DNA from: Verrucomicrobiia bacterium
GTDB lineage: Bacteria; Verrucomicrobiota; Verrucomicrobiia; Verrucomicrobiales; Akkermansiaceae
Assembly: GCA_947462875.1 (NCBI GenBank)
Contig: CANHQJ010000008.1
Location: forward strand, 62,001 to 126,000
DNA: 64,000 nt
Reading direction: 5' to 3'
Shown here: one piece after another, positions 17,852 to 26,920 of the stretch
How the letters are laid out: every line of letters begins with the position of its first letter
Numbering within the stretch: position 1 is the stretch's first letter
Program-made: the position numbers and the translations under genes
The notes under the pieces: generated by a model
Database searches by the model: none
What the model saw: the letters and a program-made list of their open reading frames with translations, nothing else
Told to the model about the DNA's origin: nothing

Positions 17852-20641
17852 TCAACCCGTGGTGCGCAGGCCGGAGGCGATGGCGTTGATGGAGAGCAGC
17901 AACTTGGGCAACAGGGTTTCCGCGGCGTTGGCATTTTCTTCCGCCAGATGGCCGCGCCATTCCCGCAGCAGCGTGACTTGTTGCTGGTGCAGCACGGCGA
18001 GTGGTTCATCGCGGATGGTCAGCGTTTTGATCATGCGGGGACGGCGCGTTTCCATGCCGCCATCGAAGAGCTCCGCGAGCAGGCGGCCGGTGCGGTCGAA
18101 CTCGCGTATGATCAGGTCCATGAAGTTCTCGCGCAGGGTGGCATCGGTAACCAGGGATGCATACGATTCCATGATGCCGCGGTTCGCCGAATGCAGGTTG
18201 GTTTCCACGTTGGTGAAAAGATAGGCGACGAAGGGTGTGTGGTGCAGGGCTTTTTTCAGCGCGGCGAATTGTTGCGGCTGGGTGTTCCGGAGTTCTTCCA
18301 GAGCGGAGCCGACGCCGAACCAACCGGGCAGGTAGAAGCGTGCCTGGGTCCAGGAGAAGACCCACGGTATGGCGCGGAGGTCGGCGATGCTGTGACCTTT
18401 TTTGCCGGTGCGACGTGCCGGACGCGAGCCGATGCGGGCGTTTTCCAAGGCATCGATGGGCGTGACCTGGCGATAGAAATCGATGAAGCCGGGCTTGCGC
18501 AGAAATTCCTGATAAGCGGTGGTGCTGCTGCTGGACAGGTGGCTGAGGATGGCAAAGAGGTCATCGTCCTGATGAGGTGCCTGTTCGTGCTTGTGGCGTG
18601 CCGTGGTGATGGCGGCACCGGCGAGGAGCAGTTCAAGATTGTAGGTGGCGTTGGCGAGGTTGGCGTATTTTTGCGCGATGGTTTCGCCTTGCTCGGTCAT
18701 GCGGAAGCCGCCGGACATGGAGCCATGCGGCAGCGAGGCCATGAACCAATGCGTGGGACCCGCGCCGCGCGAGATGGTGCCGCCGCGGCCGTGGAAGTAG
18801 CGGAAATGCAGGTTGAATTGTTTCGCGGTGGCGGTCAGTCGCGTTTCGGCCCGGTGCAAGGCCCACTGGGCGGCGAGGATGCCGCAGTCCTTGTTCGAGT
18901 CCGAGTAGCCGAGCATGATCTGCTGCGAGGCAGTGGTGGTGGCGGAGGCTCCCTCGCTGGCGAGGTGGCGCTGGAGAATGGATCGCATCGCTATGGGCAG
19001 GGCGAGGTATTGCTCCATGATTTGCGGCGCGCGGTCGAGGTCATCCATGGTCTCGAACAAGGGCACAATTTCCAAGGGGCACCACAGGCCCTCTGCCGAT
19101 AGATTCATCAATCCTGCCTCGCGGGCGAGGACGTGCACGCCTAACAAGTCGCTGACCTGGCGGGTCATGGAAACGATCAGGGCGCCGACGCCGGCGGAGC
19201 CGTGAGTGCGGCGATGGGCGGCGACCACACGATAGGCGCGCAGCACCAGATCCGCTTGCTCGCCGGCGCTGGCGGTATCGTGCAGGAAAGGACGGGCGGA
19301 CTGGAGTTCCTGGCTGAGGAAGGCGATGCGACGGCTTTCCTCCCACTGGGCGTAGTTTTCGCCGTCGGGGATGCCAGCGGCATGGAGGAGCTGCGCGATC
19401 GCCTGATCGTGGAACTCGGAGTTTTGGCGAACATCGAGCGTGGCGAGGTGGAAGCCGAAAATTTGCAGCTTGTGGCGCAGCGGGCGGATGTGCTGCTCCA
19501 CGATCAAGTGGCAGCCGCACTCGGTGATGGTCGTGGCAAGCAGTTGCAGATCGGCATCGACCTGCTGCGGATGTTGATAGATGCGGAGCGCGCCATCGAG
19601 CTCCACCGACTCGCGGATCGCGATCATCATCAGGGCCGCGAGCTGACGCCATGGTTCCTCGCTGAAACGATCGAAAATTTCCGGCGTGAACTCCTCCGGG
19701 ATCACTGCCGTGAGTTCTGCGATGCGCTGCGTGAGGGCGGGTGGGATGCGATTGAGGTGCTGGGAGAGTGTGAGATTGTTGGAAAGCTCGCCGAGCTCGC
19801 GTTGCAACAGCTGGAATGCGGCGCGGCGCAGCATTTGCAGGGTTTTTTCCGTGACCTCGGGCGTGACCAGCGGGTGACCATCGCGGTCTCCGCCGATCCA
19901 GGTGCCGAAACTGAGCTGCGGGATGTTTCCGGCGGCGCGCAGCATGTCGAGCGGGAATCCGGCATCGCGCCAGGCCTCGGTGAAATGCAGGTCCAGCCGA
20001 TCGAGCGCGGCGGGGAAGAGATCGCGCAGGTAGTGGATGGCATCGCGCAGCTCGCGGAAAATGTCGGGCCGCGTCAGGTGGATTTCACCGGTGCGCCAGA
20101 GTGTTTGCAGGGCGGTGACGATGCGATCGCGGATGCGGCGTTTTTCACGATTGGTGAATTTCGGGAATTCGTAGCGCACGAGTTCATCATACAGCGCGCG
20201 GTGGCGTTCGCGCACGGAGGCGCGTTTGGCCTCGGTGGGGTGGGCGGTGAGAACGGGCTGCACGTCCACATCGGCCAGCACTTGCAGGATTTCCTCGGGC
20301 TTCAGGCCGATGGACTGCATGTCGCGCAGTGCCTGCGGCCAGAGCCCGCGGATCGAGGTGGCGCCGAGTTCTTTTTCGCGCTCGCGGCGGATGGCGGCGG
20401 CCACGCGTTCCTCGACCATGTTGAGCAACTGGAAGCCGATGGAGTAGAGCTGCTGGATGCCCTCGGGCGGCGTGCCTGTGGGCGCGGGTTGATCCGACCA
20501 CGGCAGATAGGGGAGAAGGTCTTTTTCTCCGAGCTGTTCGAGAGCGTCACCGAGGCATTCGATGAGAAAGCTGAGAGTTTCATCGATGAGTTCGAAACCT
20601 TCCAGACGAAGGCGTTGGCGGGCAATGGGATCGTTCGGCAC
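17852..20641 (-). CDS. ppc: Phosphoenolpyruvate carboxylase
   Basis: 929 residues, full length for bacterial PEPC. Carboxylates PEP to oxaloacetate to replenish the TCA cycle. Catalytic landmarks: VLTAHPTEAKR near residue 131 (catalytic His), GGDRDGHPLVT, and FHGRGGTISRGAGP near 630 (mobile catalytic loop). The C-terminus ASGLRTTG matches the invariant IAxGxRNTG end. GTG at 20641 is used because an in-frame TGA lies just upstream. It sits downstream of nadB and a small membrane-protein gene on the same strand. PEPC makes the oxaloacetate from which aspartate, the NadB substrate, derives. Confidence 0.97.
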   Translation of the reverse strand: MPNDPIARQRLRLEGFELIDETLSFLIECLGDALEQLGEKDLLPYLPWSDQPAPTGTPPEGIQQLYSIGFQLLNMVEERVAAAIRREREKELGATSIRGLWPQALRDMQSIGLKPEEILQVLADVDVQPVLTAHPTEAKRASVRERHRALYDELVRYEFPKFTNREKRRIRDRIVTALQTLWRTGEIHLTRPDIFRELRDAIHYLRDLFPAALDRLDLHFTEAWRDAGFPLDMLRAAGNIPQLSFGTWIGGDRDGHPLVTPEVTEKTLQMLRRAAFQLLQRELGELSNNLTLSQHLNRIPPALTQRIAELTAVIPEEFTPEIFDRFSEEPWRQLAALMMIAIRESVELDGALRIYQHPQQVDADLQLLATTITECGCHLIVEQHIRPLRHKLQIFGFHLATLDVRQNSEFHDQAIAQLLHAAGIPDGENYAQWEESRRIAFLSQELQSARPFLHDTASAGEQADLVLRAYRVVAAHRRTHGSAGVGALIVSMTRQVSDLLGVHVLAREAGLMNLSAEGLWCPLEIVPLFETMDDLDRAPQIMEQYLALPIAMRSILQRHLASEGASATTTASQQIMLGYSDSNKDCGILAAQWALHRAETRLTATAKQFNLHFRYFHGRGGTISRGAGPTHWFMASLPHGSMSGGFRMTEQGETIAQKYANLANATYNLELLLAGAAITTARHKHEQAPHQDDDLFAILSHLSSSSTTAYQEFLRKPGFIDFYRQVTPIDALENARIGSRPARRTGKKGHSIADLRAIPWVFSWTQARFYLPGWFGVGSALEELRNTQPQQFAALKKALHHTPFVAYLFTNVETNLHSANRGIMESYASLVTDATLRENFMDLIIREFDRTGRLLAELFDGGMETRRPRMIKTLTIRDEPLAVLHQQQVTLLREWRGHLAEENANAAETLLPKLLLSINAIASGLRTTG

Positions 20642-20753
20642 GGGATCAGAAAGTGAGGATGATGGCTGAATAAGCAGACAACGTGCCGAAGTCTAGGCGA
20701 ATGGGTTCCGATTGCGCAAGACTGATCCCTGTCAGGCTGCGTCAAGCCATCGA

Positions 20754-20894
20754 TTACTCCATCGGTGCCGTCGCGGCGGGCTGGTCCTTGCGGGAAAATT
20801 CCGAGCTGCTGCTGAGATACCAGAGGCCGAGGGCGGTGCCGATGACGCTGAGCAGAATCAACAGGCCGATGGCGACGAGGATGTTTGATTTCAT
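20754..20894 (-). CDS. Small single-span membrane protein (46 residues)
   Basis: ATG at 20894, stop TAA at 20756-20754. The protein starts MKSNILVAIGLLILLSV and continues IGTALGLWYLSSSSEFS, then a short polar tail ending APME. One clear transmembrane helix spans about residues 4-26. It begins 12 nt after the nadB stop and ends 112 nt before ppc, all on the minus strand, so it is probably cotranscribed with nadB. Spacing, a clean stop and a well-formed hydrophobic helix favour a real gene over chance. I recognise no family. Confidence 0.65.
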   Translation of the reverse strand: MKSNILVAIGLLILLSVIGTALGLWYLSSSSEFSRKDQPAATAPME

Positions 20895-20906
20895 GGCGGG
20901 GGAGGT

Positions 20907-22517
20907 TCAGAATTTTCGGATGCGGGTGTCCTGTGCCAGGCTGGGCTTGGCATTCGGGTGGTCGCTGGTGTAGTGGAGCCCGCGCGATTCCTTGCGTTTC
21001 ACCGCGCAATCGACAATCATCGAGGCGACGGAAACGAGATTTCGCAGTTCCAGGATATCGGCATTGACGCGGTGGCCCCAGTAAAATTCCCGCACTTCTT
21101 TTTTCAGATTGCGCAGGCGGGTGGCGGCGCGGCGCAGGCGGTTATCGGTGCGCACGATAGAAACGTAGTCCCACATCAGGCGGCGGATCTCATCCCAGTT
21201 GTGATAGATGACGACCAATTCATCCGGTGCCGCGGTATCGCCATGCTCCCAGACGGGGATGTCAAAAAGCTCGGATTCCCGCTGCGGATGGAGGTGGGCG
21301 AGCATTTCCTCCAGAGCGCGGCGGGCGGTGACATTGCCTTCGAGAAGGGAATTCGATGCGAGGCGATTGGCTCCGTGCAGACCGGTGCAGGCGACTTCTC
21401 CCACGGCGTAAAGCCCGCGCAGGGTGGTTTTGCCATTGATGTCCGTGACCACGCCACCGCATTGGTAGTGAGCGGCGGGCACGACGGGGATGGGTTCTTT
21501 TTCGCAATCCAGCCCGAAGCGCAGCAGTGTTTCGTAAATGAAGGGAAAGCGCTCCTTCATGAAACCGGGCGGCTTGTGACGCACATCGAGATACACGCAG
21601 GGCGCGCCGGTGCGTTTGATTTCGTGGTCGATGGCGCGGGCGACGATATCGCGCGGTGCCAGTGAGCCACGCGCGTCGTGTTTCAGCGTGAAGTCCTCGC
21701 CTTTCTGATTGATCAACACCGCGCCCTCGCCGCGCAGTGCTTCGGAAACGAGGAAAGAACGCGCTTCCGCACCGCTGGCGGCGGGGTTGTAAAAGCAGGT
21801 CGGGTGAAACTGGATGAACTCCATGTTCGCGATCGTGGCTCCGGCGCGCCAGGCCATCGCCACACCGTCGCCGGTGGCGGAGTCCGGATTGGTGGTATAA
21901 AGGTAGACCTTGCCGCAACCGCCCGTGGCGAGGATGACGCGGTCCGAGCGGAAAATTTCCACTTCGCCCGTATCGCGATTCAGCACGTAGGCTCCCAGCA
22001 CCCGATCATCCGTGACCATACCGAGCTTGCCGGTGGTGATGAGATCGATGGCAAAATGATGCTCCAGCAGGGTGAGATTCGGCGTCTTGCGGGCGGTGGC
22101 CACGAGAGCCTCGGCGATTTCCCGTCCGGTGGTATCACGGGCGTGGAGGATGCGGCGCTTCGAGTGACCGCCTTCTTTTCCGAGCGAGTAGTGTCCGTCC
22201 GCAGCATCAAAATCCACGCCGTAGTGGACGAGGTCGTCGATGGTGTTCGCGCCTTCCTCGATGATCGTTCGCACCACCGATTCCACGCAGAGGCCGGCAC
22301 CGGCATCGAGGGTGTCGGCGATGTGAAGCTCACAGGTGTCTCCCGGATCGCGCAGGGACTCCGGCAGGACCGCGGCGATGCCGCCCTGGGCCCATGCCGT
22401 ATTGGATTCCAGCATCGTTCCCTTGGTGAGGCAGACGACTTTCCCATGCTTCGCCGCGCGAATGGCCAGCGACAATCCCGCGATGCCACAGCCGATGATC
22501 AGAAAGTCCGCAGTCAC
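20907..22517 (-). CDS. nadB: L-aspartate oxidase
   Basis: 536 residues. Oxidises L-aspartate to iminoaspartate with FAD, the first step of de novo NAD synthesis with NadA. The FAD-binding Rossmann motif IIGCGIAGLSLAIRAAKHG is at residues 7-25. Succinate-dehydrogenase-family motifs follow: SNTAWAQGGIAAV, GHSKRRILHARDTTGREI, FIQFHPTCFY, and SEALRGEGAVLIN. The active-site region YQCGGVVTDINGKTT then GLYAVGEVACTGLHGANRLASNSLLE matches NadB. No nadA or nadC lies nearby in the window. ptsH ends 18 nt upstream. Confidence 0.96.
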   Translation of the reverse strand: MTADFLIIGCGIAGLSLAIRAAKHGKVVCLTKGTMLESNTAWAQGGIAAVLPESLRDPGDTCELHIADTLDAGAGLCVESVVRTIIEEGANTIDDLVHYGVDFDAADGHYSLGKEGGHSKRRILHARDTTGREIAEALVATARKTPNLTLLEHHFAIDLITTGKLGMVTDDRVLGAYVLNRDTGEVEIFRSDRVILATGGCGKVYLYTTNPDSATGDGVAMAWRAGATIANMEFIQFHPTCFYNPAASGAEARSFLVSEALRGEGAVLINQKGEDFTLKHDARGSLAPRDIVARAIDHEIKRTGAPCVYLDVRHKPPGFMKERFPFIYETLLRFGLDCEKEPIPVVPAAHYQCGGVVTDINGKTTLRGLYAVGEVACTGLHGANRLASNSLLEGNVTARRALEEMLAHLHPQRESELFDIPVWEHGDTAAPDELVVIYHNWDEIRRLMWDYVSIVRTDNRLRRAATRLRNLKKEVREFYWGHRVNADILELRNLVSVASMIVDCAVKRKESRGLHYTSDHPNAKPSLAQDTRIRKF

Positions 22518-22535
22518 AGTAAAAGGGTAGGGGCC

Positions 22536-22805
22536 TCAGTCCTCTTCGAACTTGCGGGCGATGAGATCCGAGAGCGCGTTCATGGCGGCTTCCTCATCGG
22601 GTCCATCGGTGGTGACAGTGATGATGGAGCCGTGTCCGGCCGCGAGCATCATCAAGCCCATGATGCTTTTGCCCTCGACTTCCTCGCCGTCCTTTTCGAC
22701 GCGAACCTCGCAAGTGAAACGGTTCGCAATTTTCACAAACTGCGCCGCCGGGCGCGCATGAATGCCGAGTTTGTTCTGAATCGTAAGTTCGCGTGTGATG
22801 GCCAT
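22536..22805 (-). CDS. ptsH: HPr-family phosphocarrier protein
   Basis: 89 residues. The phosphorylatable His16 lies in NKLGIHARPAAQFV, and the regulatory serine Ser47 in EGKSIMGLMMLA, the same arrangement as in HPr(Ser) kinase-controlled proteins. HPr carries phosphate from enzyme I to sugar permeases or, in organisms without full PTS, takes part in nitrogen or carbon regulation. No enzyme I or EIIA gene is in the window. It lies directly upstream of nadB on the same strand. Confidence 0.94.
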   Translation of the reverse strand: MAITRELTIQNKLGIHARPAAQFVKIANRFTCEVRVEKDGEEVEGKSIMGLMMLAAGHGSIITVTTDGPDEEAAMNALSDLIARKFEED

Positions 22806-22921
22806 GTGCTTGCAGGACTAAAGACAGAAATCGGCAACGAAGGGAAGCAGAAAATGAGACATGGTGAATCGTGGTGACGCGCGGGGAGTGGACGATTTCC
22901 CATTTTTCTAAAGGAAGCTTG

Positions 22922-25498
22922 TTACTTGGGAAATGGCTCTTTCAGGAAGCGGTAGTATTGTTCGCGCAGGGGAGTGGCACCGGGCTCGGAGGTGATGGCT
23001 TTTTTCGACCATTCGACGGCTTTTTCGCGGTTGCCGCGGGCGAAGTGGATCTCGGCCATGGTGTCGAGGTAGGCGGCCTGGTTCGGGCGCAGGCGCAGGG
23101 CCTCGGTGGATTCCTTTTGTGCATCGTCGAGTCGTTTCATGGCGCGTGCGGCGAGCCAGGCGGCGGAGTTGCGCACGTTGTCGTCTTGCGGGAAGCGATC
23201 GCGGTTTTTCATCAGTGCCTGCCAGGATTCCTCGAACCAGGCGTCGTGTTGTTCCTTGGCGCCGATGAGGCGCAGGGCGGGGAAAAATTGATCGGCGAGG
23301 GAGGCATCCGCCATGAGTGATTGGTGGCAATCGCGGAGCAGAGCGAGAGCTTGTTGCGGTTGTTTGGCATACATGCCGAACGCGCGGGCCATATCGGCTT
23401 TTTTGCGGGTGCGGAAAGTGGTCATCATGGTGGAGGTGTCGCCATCGGCGAGAGAGTGTAGGATGTAGGCCTCATAGCCGGCGAGCGCGAGGTTCCATTG
23501 CCCGGTGAGGAGCTGATCCTCGGCATTGGTGTAGAGCGTTACGTGCCAGGAGCCATCGCGGGCACCGCAATGCAGCGCCATTTGGCGCCAGGCGCGCGCT
23601 TTTTCCATAAAGCCGAGGTGCTGATAGATCGCGGAGGCGGTGATCATCATCGAGCTATCGCCGAGGATGAGTGCCTCGAACAGGGCTTCGGCTTTTTTGG
23701 CTTTTTCCTGGTTGCCGGCCTGTTGCCAGCAAAGGCCGGACCAAAGGATGGAGTGGATGGTATCGGGCGATGTTTTGAGGGATTGCTCCCATTTAACGGC
23801 GGCGAGTTCCCATTGCTCCAGATTCATGAGGTCATCCGTATCGAGTTCATTCACATCGGCACAGGACCACCGGGCGTATTGGGCGGAGCGGGTGACGGCG
23901 GCGAGGACGGAGAGGAGTTTGCGATGACCCTCCGCGGCATCGGGCGCGTCTTTTTGCAACGCGGTGTGGATGGCTTTATCCAGCTCCGCGAGTTCGCCGC
24001 GTTTGTCGGGGATGGCGTGGAAAAGCACGAGCATGTGGCGGAATCGATCCGTGCGCTTTTGTTCGGGAGAAATTTCGCCGAGCCATTCCCACCATTGGGT
24101 GAAGTAGCTGTTGTCAGAAAAGGCGTTGCGGATCATGGACCCCCAGAGCACGTCGTCCTCCTTGGCATAGGCGCAGGCGATTTTCACCGCCGTTTCCGGG
24201 GCGAGGCGGGTGGTGGAATAGGCGGAGAAGAGCATGCTGAGGAACTCGGTGAATTTTTCATTGTCTTTTTCGGCGAGCTCCAGCATGCGCGGAACAAAGT
24301 GCTCATCGATGGGCTCGGTGACGCCGTGTTTCTCCAAAAATCCGATCATGTTCGGCACCATGTCCATTTCATCGTCTTCTTCATCCGCCATGATGGTTTT
24401 CATGTGGCGTTCGATCCACTGGCCGAAATCGGGAGTCTTTGGGTCGAGCTCCAGCGCCTTGAGAGCCTCGTCGATCTTTTCCCGTTCGGCCATGTAGCCG
24501 AAGAGCATGGCCGGATTGAGCGACTGTACGGGTTTTTGCGCGACCGCTTCATTTCCTAACGAAAACAATGCGTAAATGGCGGCCCAGCGGCGCGTGTAGT
24601 CGCCGTCCTTCAAGGCGGCCTTGGTCAGCAGGCTGCTGTTTGCGGCGGCACCGTCCTTGCCGGTGCGCAGGCGGCTGAGCACGATGCTGGCATAGGCTCT
24701 GGTGATATCGGCGGTCTCGCCGTCGGCGCGTTCCGCTGCCAGACTGATCCATTTTTCCGGATTGCCATCGAGCAGCTCCATGGCGGCGGCGATTTCGGGC
24801 AGGTTGTGCTTTTCCGCGATATCGGCGACTCCAGCGCGGTCGCCTTTGATGCGGAGCAGGGCGAGGAGGTAGCGCCAATCGTCGGGCTCCTTGGAGGTGC
24901 GGGCCTTGGCGATTTCTTCATCGAGCTTGCCCTGGGTGCGTGCCATCCAGGCAAGGGCGGTGAGGCTTTTCGGGTCTTCGGGAAAGTCCTTGAGGAAACG
25001 CACCGCCGCCTGTTCATCGCCGGCGATGAGTGCCTCGCGTGCGGCGACGATGGCAAGGCCGCTGATGGAGGCGCGGATCTGCGAGCGCACGACGCTGTCC
25101 TTTTCCTGCTGGAACAGCAGCAGGGCGATGCGGAAACGGCGCTGTTTTTTTAAGGTTTCAAAGGCGTTGTTTTTGCCCTCGACCGACATTTTTTCGAAAT
25201 TTTGCGCGAGCTCGATGATATCCTTCGGTGAGTCAGGAGTCAGCCCCAGTTGCAGGTAGCGGGCGATTTTTGCCGCGCGCAGGGCGGTTTCCGGATTCGC
25301 GTTGGTGCGGGCGGCTTCGAGAGCGGGGAGCGCGCGCGACCCGGCTTGCCAGAGCTTTTGCTCAGCTTCCTGACGGGTGCGGAATTTGTCGCTGGAGAGC
25401 ATCTCGACCCAAGCGGCGGGATCGTCTTGTGCGGTGGCGGTGGCGAGGATACCCAGCGGCAGCGAGCACAGAAGGATCAGGCGAATTCGGCGCGTCAT
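22922..25498 (-). CDS. Secreted TPR/HEAT-like repeat protein of unknown function
   Basis: 858 residues with a signal peptide (IRLILLCSLPLGILATATAQ). The rest is almost entirely alpha-helical. Early residues (AWVEMLSSDKFRTRQEAEQKLWQAG) resemble a PBS/HEAT-type unit common in Planctomycetota and Verrucomicrobiota. The C-terminus (about 640-858) contains TPR-like pairs, for example EALRLRPNQAAYLDTMAEIHFARGNREKAVEW. No catalytic motif is visible. It probably acts as a periplasmic protein-interaction scaffold; this is inference. The gap to mnmE is 63 nt on the same strand. Confidence 0.88.
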   Translation of the reverse strand: MTRRIRLILLCSLPLGILATATAQDDPAAWVEMLSSDKFRTRQEAEQKLWQAGSRALPALEAARTNANPETALRAAKIARYLQLGLTPDSPKDIIELAQNFEKMSVEGKNNAFETLKKQRRFRIALLLFQQEKDSVVRSQIRASISGLAIVAAREALIAGDEQAAVRFLKDFPEDPKSLTALAWMARTQGKLDEEIAKARTSKEPDDWRYLLALLRIKGDRAGVADIAEKHNLPEIAAAMELLDGNPEKWISLAAERADGETADITRAYASIVLSRLRTGKDGAAANSSLLTKAALKDGDYTRRWAAIYALFSLGNEAVAQKPVQSLNPAMLFGYMAEREKIDEALKALELDPKTPDFGQWIERHMKTIMADEEDDEMDMVPNMIGFLEKHGVTEPIDEHFVPRMLELAEKDNEKFTEFLSMLFSAYSTTRLAPETAVKIACAYAKEDDVLWGSMIRNAFSDNSYFTQWWEWLGEISPEQKRTDRFRHMLVLFHAIPDKRGELAELDKAIHTALQKDAPDAAEGHRKLLSVLAAVTRSAQYARWSCADVNELDTDDLMNLEQWELAAVKWEQSLKTSPDTIHSILWSGLCWQQAGNQEKAKKAEALFEALILGDSSMMITASAIYQHLGFMEKARAWRQMALHCGARDGSWHVTLYTNAEDQLLTGQWNLALAGYEAYILHSLADGDTSTMMTTFRTRKKADMARAFGMYAKQPQQALALLRDCHQSLMADASLADQFFPALRLIGAKEQHDAWFEESWQALMKNRDRFPQDDNVRNSAAWLAARAMKRLDDAQKESTEALRLRPNQAAYLDTMAEIHFARGNREKAVEWSKKAITSEPGATPLREQYYRFLKEPFPK

Positions 25499-25561
25499 GA
25501 TGCGGGTATTTTCCGCTGAATTTCAAATAAAGCAATGCGGAAGAGAAACGCGGTGGAAAAA

Positions 25562-26917
25562 TTATTTGCCGATGCAGAAGCGGCTGAAGATCACGCCGAG
25601 AATGTCATCCGAGTCGATTTTTCCGGAGATTTCACCCAGGGCATCCATGGCTTCGCGCAGCTCGATGCTGACGAGTGTCAAGTCCTCGCCGTGCTGGAGT
25701 TGCTGGATGGCGATGAGAAGCGATTGCTGTGCGCGACGCAGGCAGTCCTGATGGCGGGCATTGATGGAGACGAGGCTTTGCCCTTCATCGAGCGAGTGGT
25801 GCATCAGGGTGTTTCTGAGCGCTTCCTCCAGGGCATCAAATCCGCTGCCATGGAGGCAGGAAAGACGCAGGGCCGGAGTTCCGTGCCAGGTAGGGTGCTC
25901 GCCGCGGTCGATCTTGTTCAAGATCAGCAACACATGCTGGTGGGGGTGGGCGGGCTGGGGGAGTGTCGCTGGTTTTTCCTCGCTGGCATCAAACAAGGCA
26001 AGCACGAGATCCGCTTGTTCGCGGAGTTCCATTGATCGGCGCATGCCTTCCTTTTCGATCACATCCTGCGTGTGTTCGCGCATGCCTGCGGTATCGGTAA
26101 GGCGCAGGAGCAGGCCACCGACGTTGACGGATTCCTCGATGGAATCACGCGTGGTGCCGGCTGTCTGGCTGACGATGGCGCGCTCGAAGCCCAGCAGGCG
26201 ATTGAGCAAGCTGGACTTGCCGGTATTGGGCGAGCCGAAGATGACCGTGCGCACGCCCTCGCGCAGGATGCGGCCGCGATCGGCGGTGGCGAGAAGTTTG
26301 CCGAGAGTCTGCGCGATGTCCTGCAAGCGCCGTTCGAGGGCCGCGCCGACTTCGGGCGAAATGTCTTCCTCGGGAAAATCGATGTAGGCCTCGATGTGGG
26401 CGATGCATTCGAGCAATTGATCGCGTGCCTGTTCGGTTTGCCGGCCGAGCTTGCCTTGGCGCTGTTCGTGTGCGGCGCGCAGAGCGTAGTGGGTCTGTGC
26501 CGAAATCAGGTCCATGACGCCCTCGGCCTGCGTGAGGTCGAGTTTCCCGTGTAAAAAGGCCTGCTGGGTGAACTCCCCGGGGCCGGCGAGTGTGGCACCA
26601 GAGGCCAGCGCGCGTTCTAACAAAGAACGCATCACCAGCATGCCGCCGTGACCGGCGAACTCGCAGACATCCTCGCCGGTATAGCTGCGCGGGGCACGAA
26701 AGACGGTGAGCAGGGTTTCATCGATCATCTCGCCGCGATCATTGCGCACGATGCAGAGACGGGCGTGTCGTTCGGGGGCGGAACTGGCTTTTCCATCCGT
26801 CATGGCATCCGCAATCGCGATCGACTCGGGGCCGGAAATGCGCAGCAGCCCCACAGCGGCGGGGGCGGCGGCTGTGGCGATGGCGGCAATGGTGGGGCGT
26901 TGGGAAGAACGGAACAC
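25562..26917 (-). CDS. mnmE: tRNA modification GTPase MnmE (TrmE)
   Basis: 451 residues. With MnmG it makes the 5-carboxymethylaminomethyl modification of wobble uridine 34. N-terminal folate-binding domain (TIAAIATAAAPAAVGLLRISG, then APRSYTGEDVCEF). The inserted G domain has G1 FGSPNTGKSSL (residues ~225), the switch region AGTTRDS, G3 DTAGMR and G4 NKID. The essential C-terminal CIGK is intact. The next upstream gene ends 3 nt before its ATG, so it is cotranslated or cotranscribed with a zinc-ribbon membrane protein. Confidence 0.97.
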   Translation of the reverse strand: MFRSSQRPTIAAIATAAAPAAVGLLRISGPESIAIADAMTDGKASSAPERHARLCIVRNDRGEMIDETLLTVFRAPRSYTGEDVCEFAGHGGMLVMRSLLERALASGATLAGPGEFTQQAFLHGKLDLTQAEGVMDLISAQTHYALRAAHEQRQGKLGRQTEQARDQLLECIAHIEAYIDFPEEDISPEVGAALERRLQDIAQTLGKLLATADRGRILREGVRTVIFGSPNTGKSSLLNRLLGFERAIVSQTAGTTRDSIEESVNVGGLLLRLTDTAGMREHTQDVIEKEGMRRSMELREQADLVLALFDASEEKPATLPQPAHPHQHVLLILNKIDRGEHPTWHGTPALRLSCLHGSGFDALEEALRNTLMHHSLDEGQSLVSINARHQDCLRRAQQSLLIAIQQLQHGEDLTLVSIELREAMDALGEISGKIDSDDILGVIFSRFCIGK

Positions 26918-26920
26918 GGT

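Noticed and set aside
19202-20656. 484-codon plus-strand frame opposite ppc, and a 384-codon one at 17948-19102
   Set aside because: Both are antisense to PEP carboxylase, which has its full set of motifs. No domain is seen in them.
21678-22877. 399-codon plus-strand frame opposite nadB and ptsH
   Set aside because: Antisense to two recognised genes; no domain.
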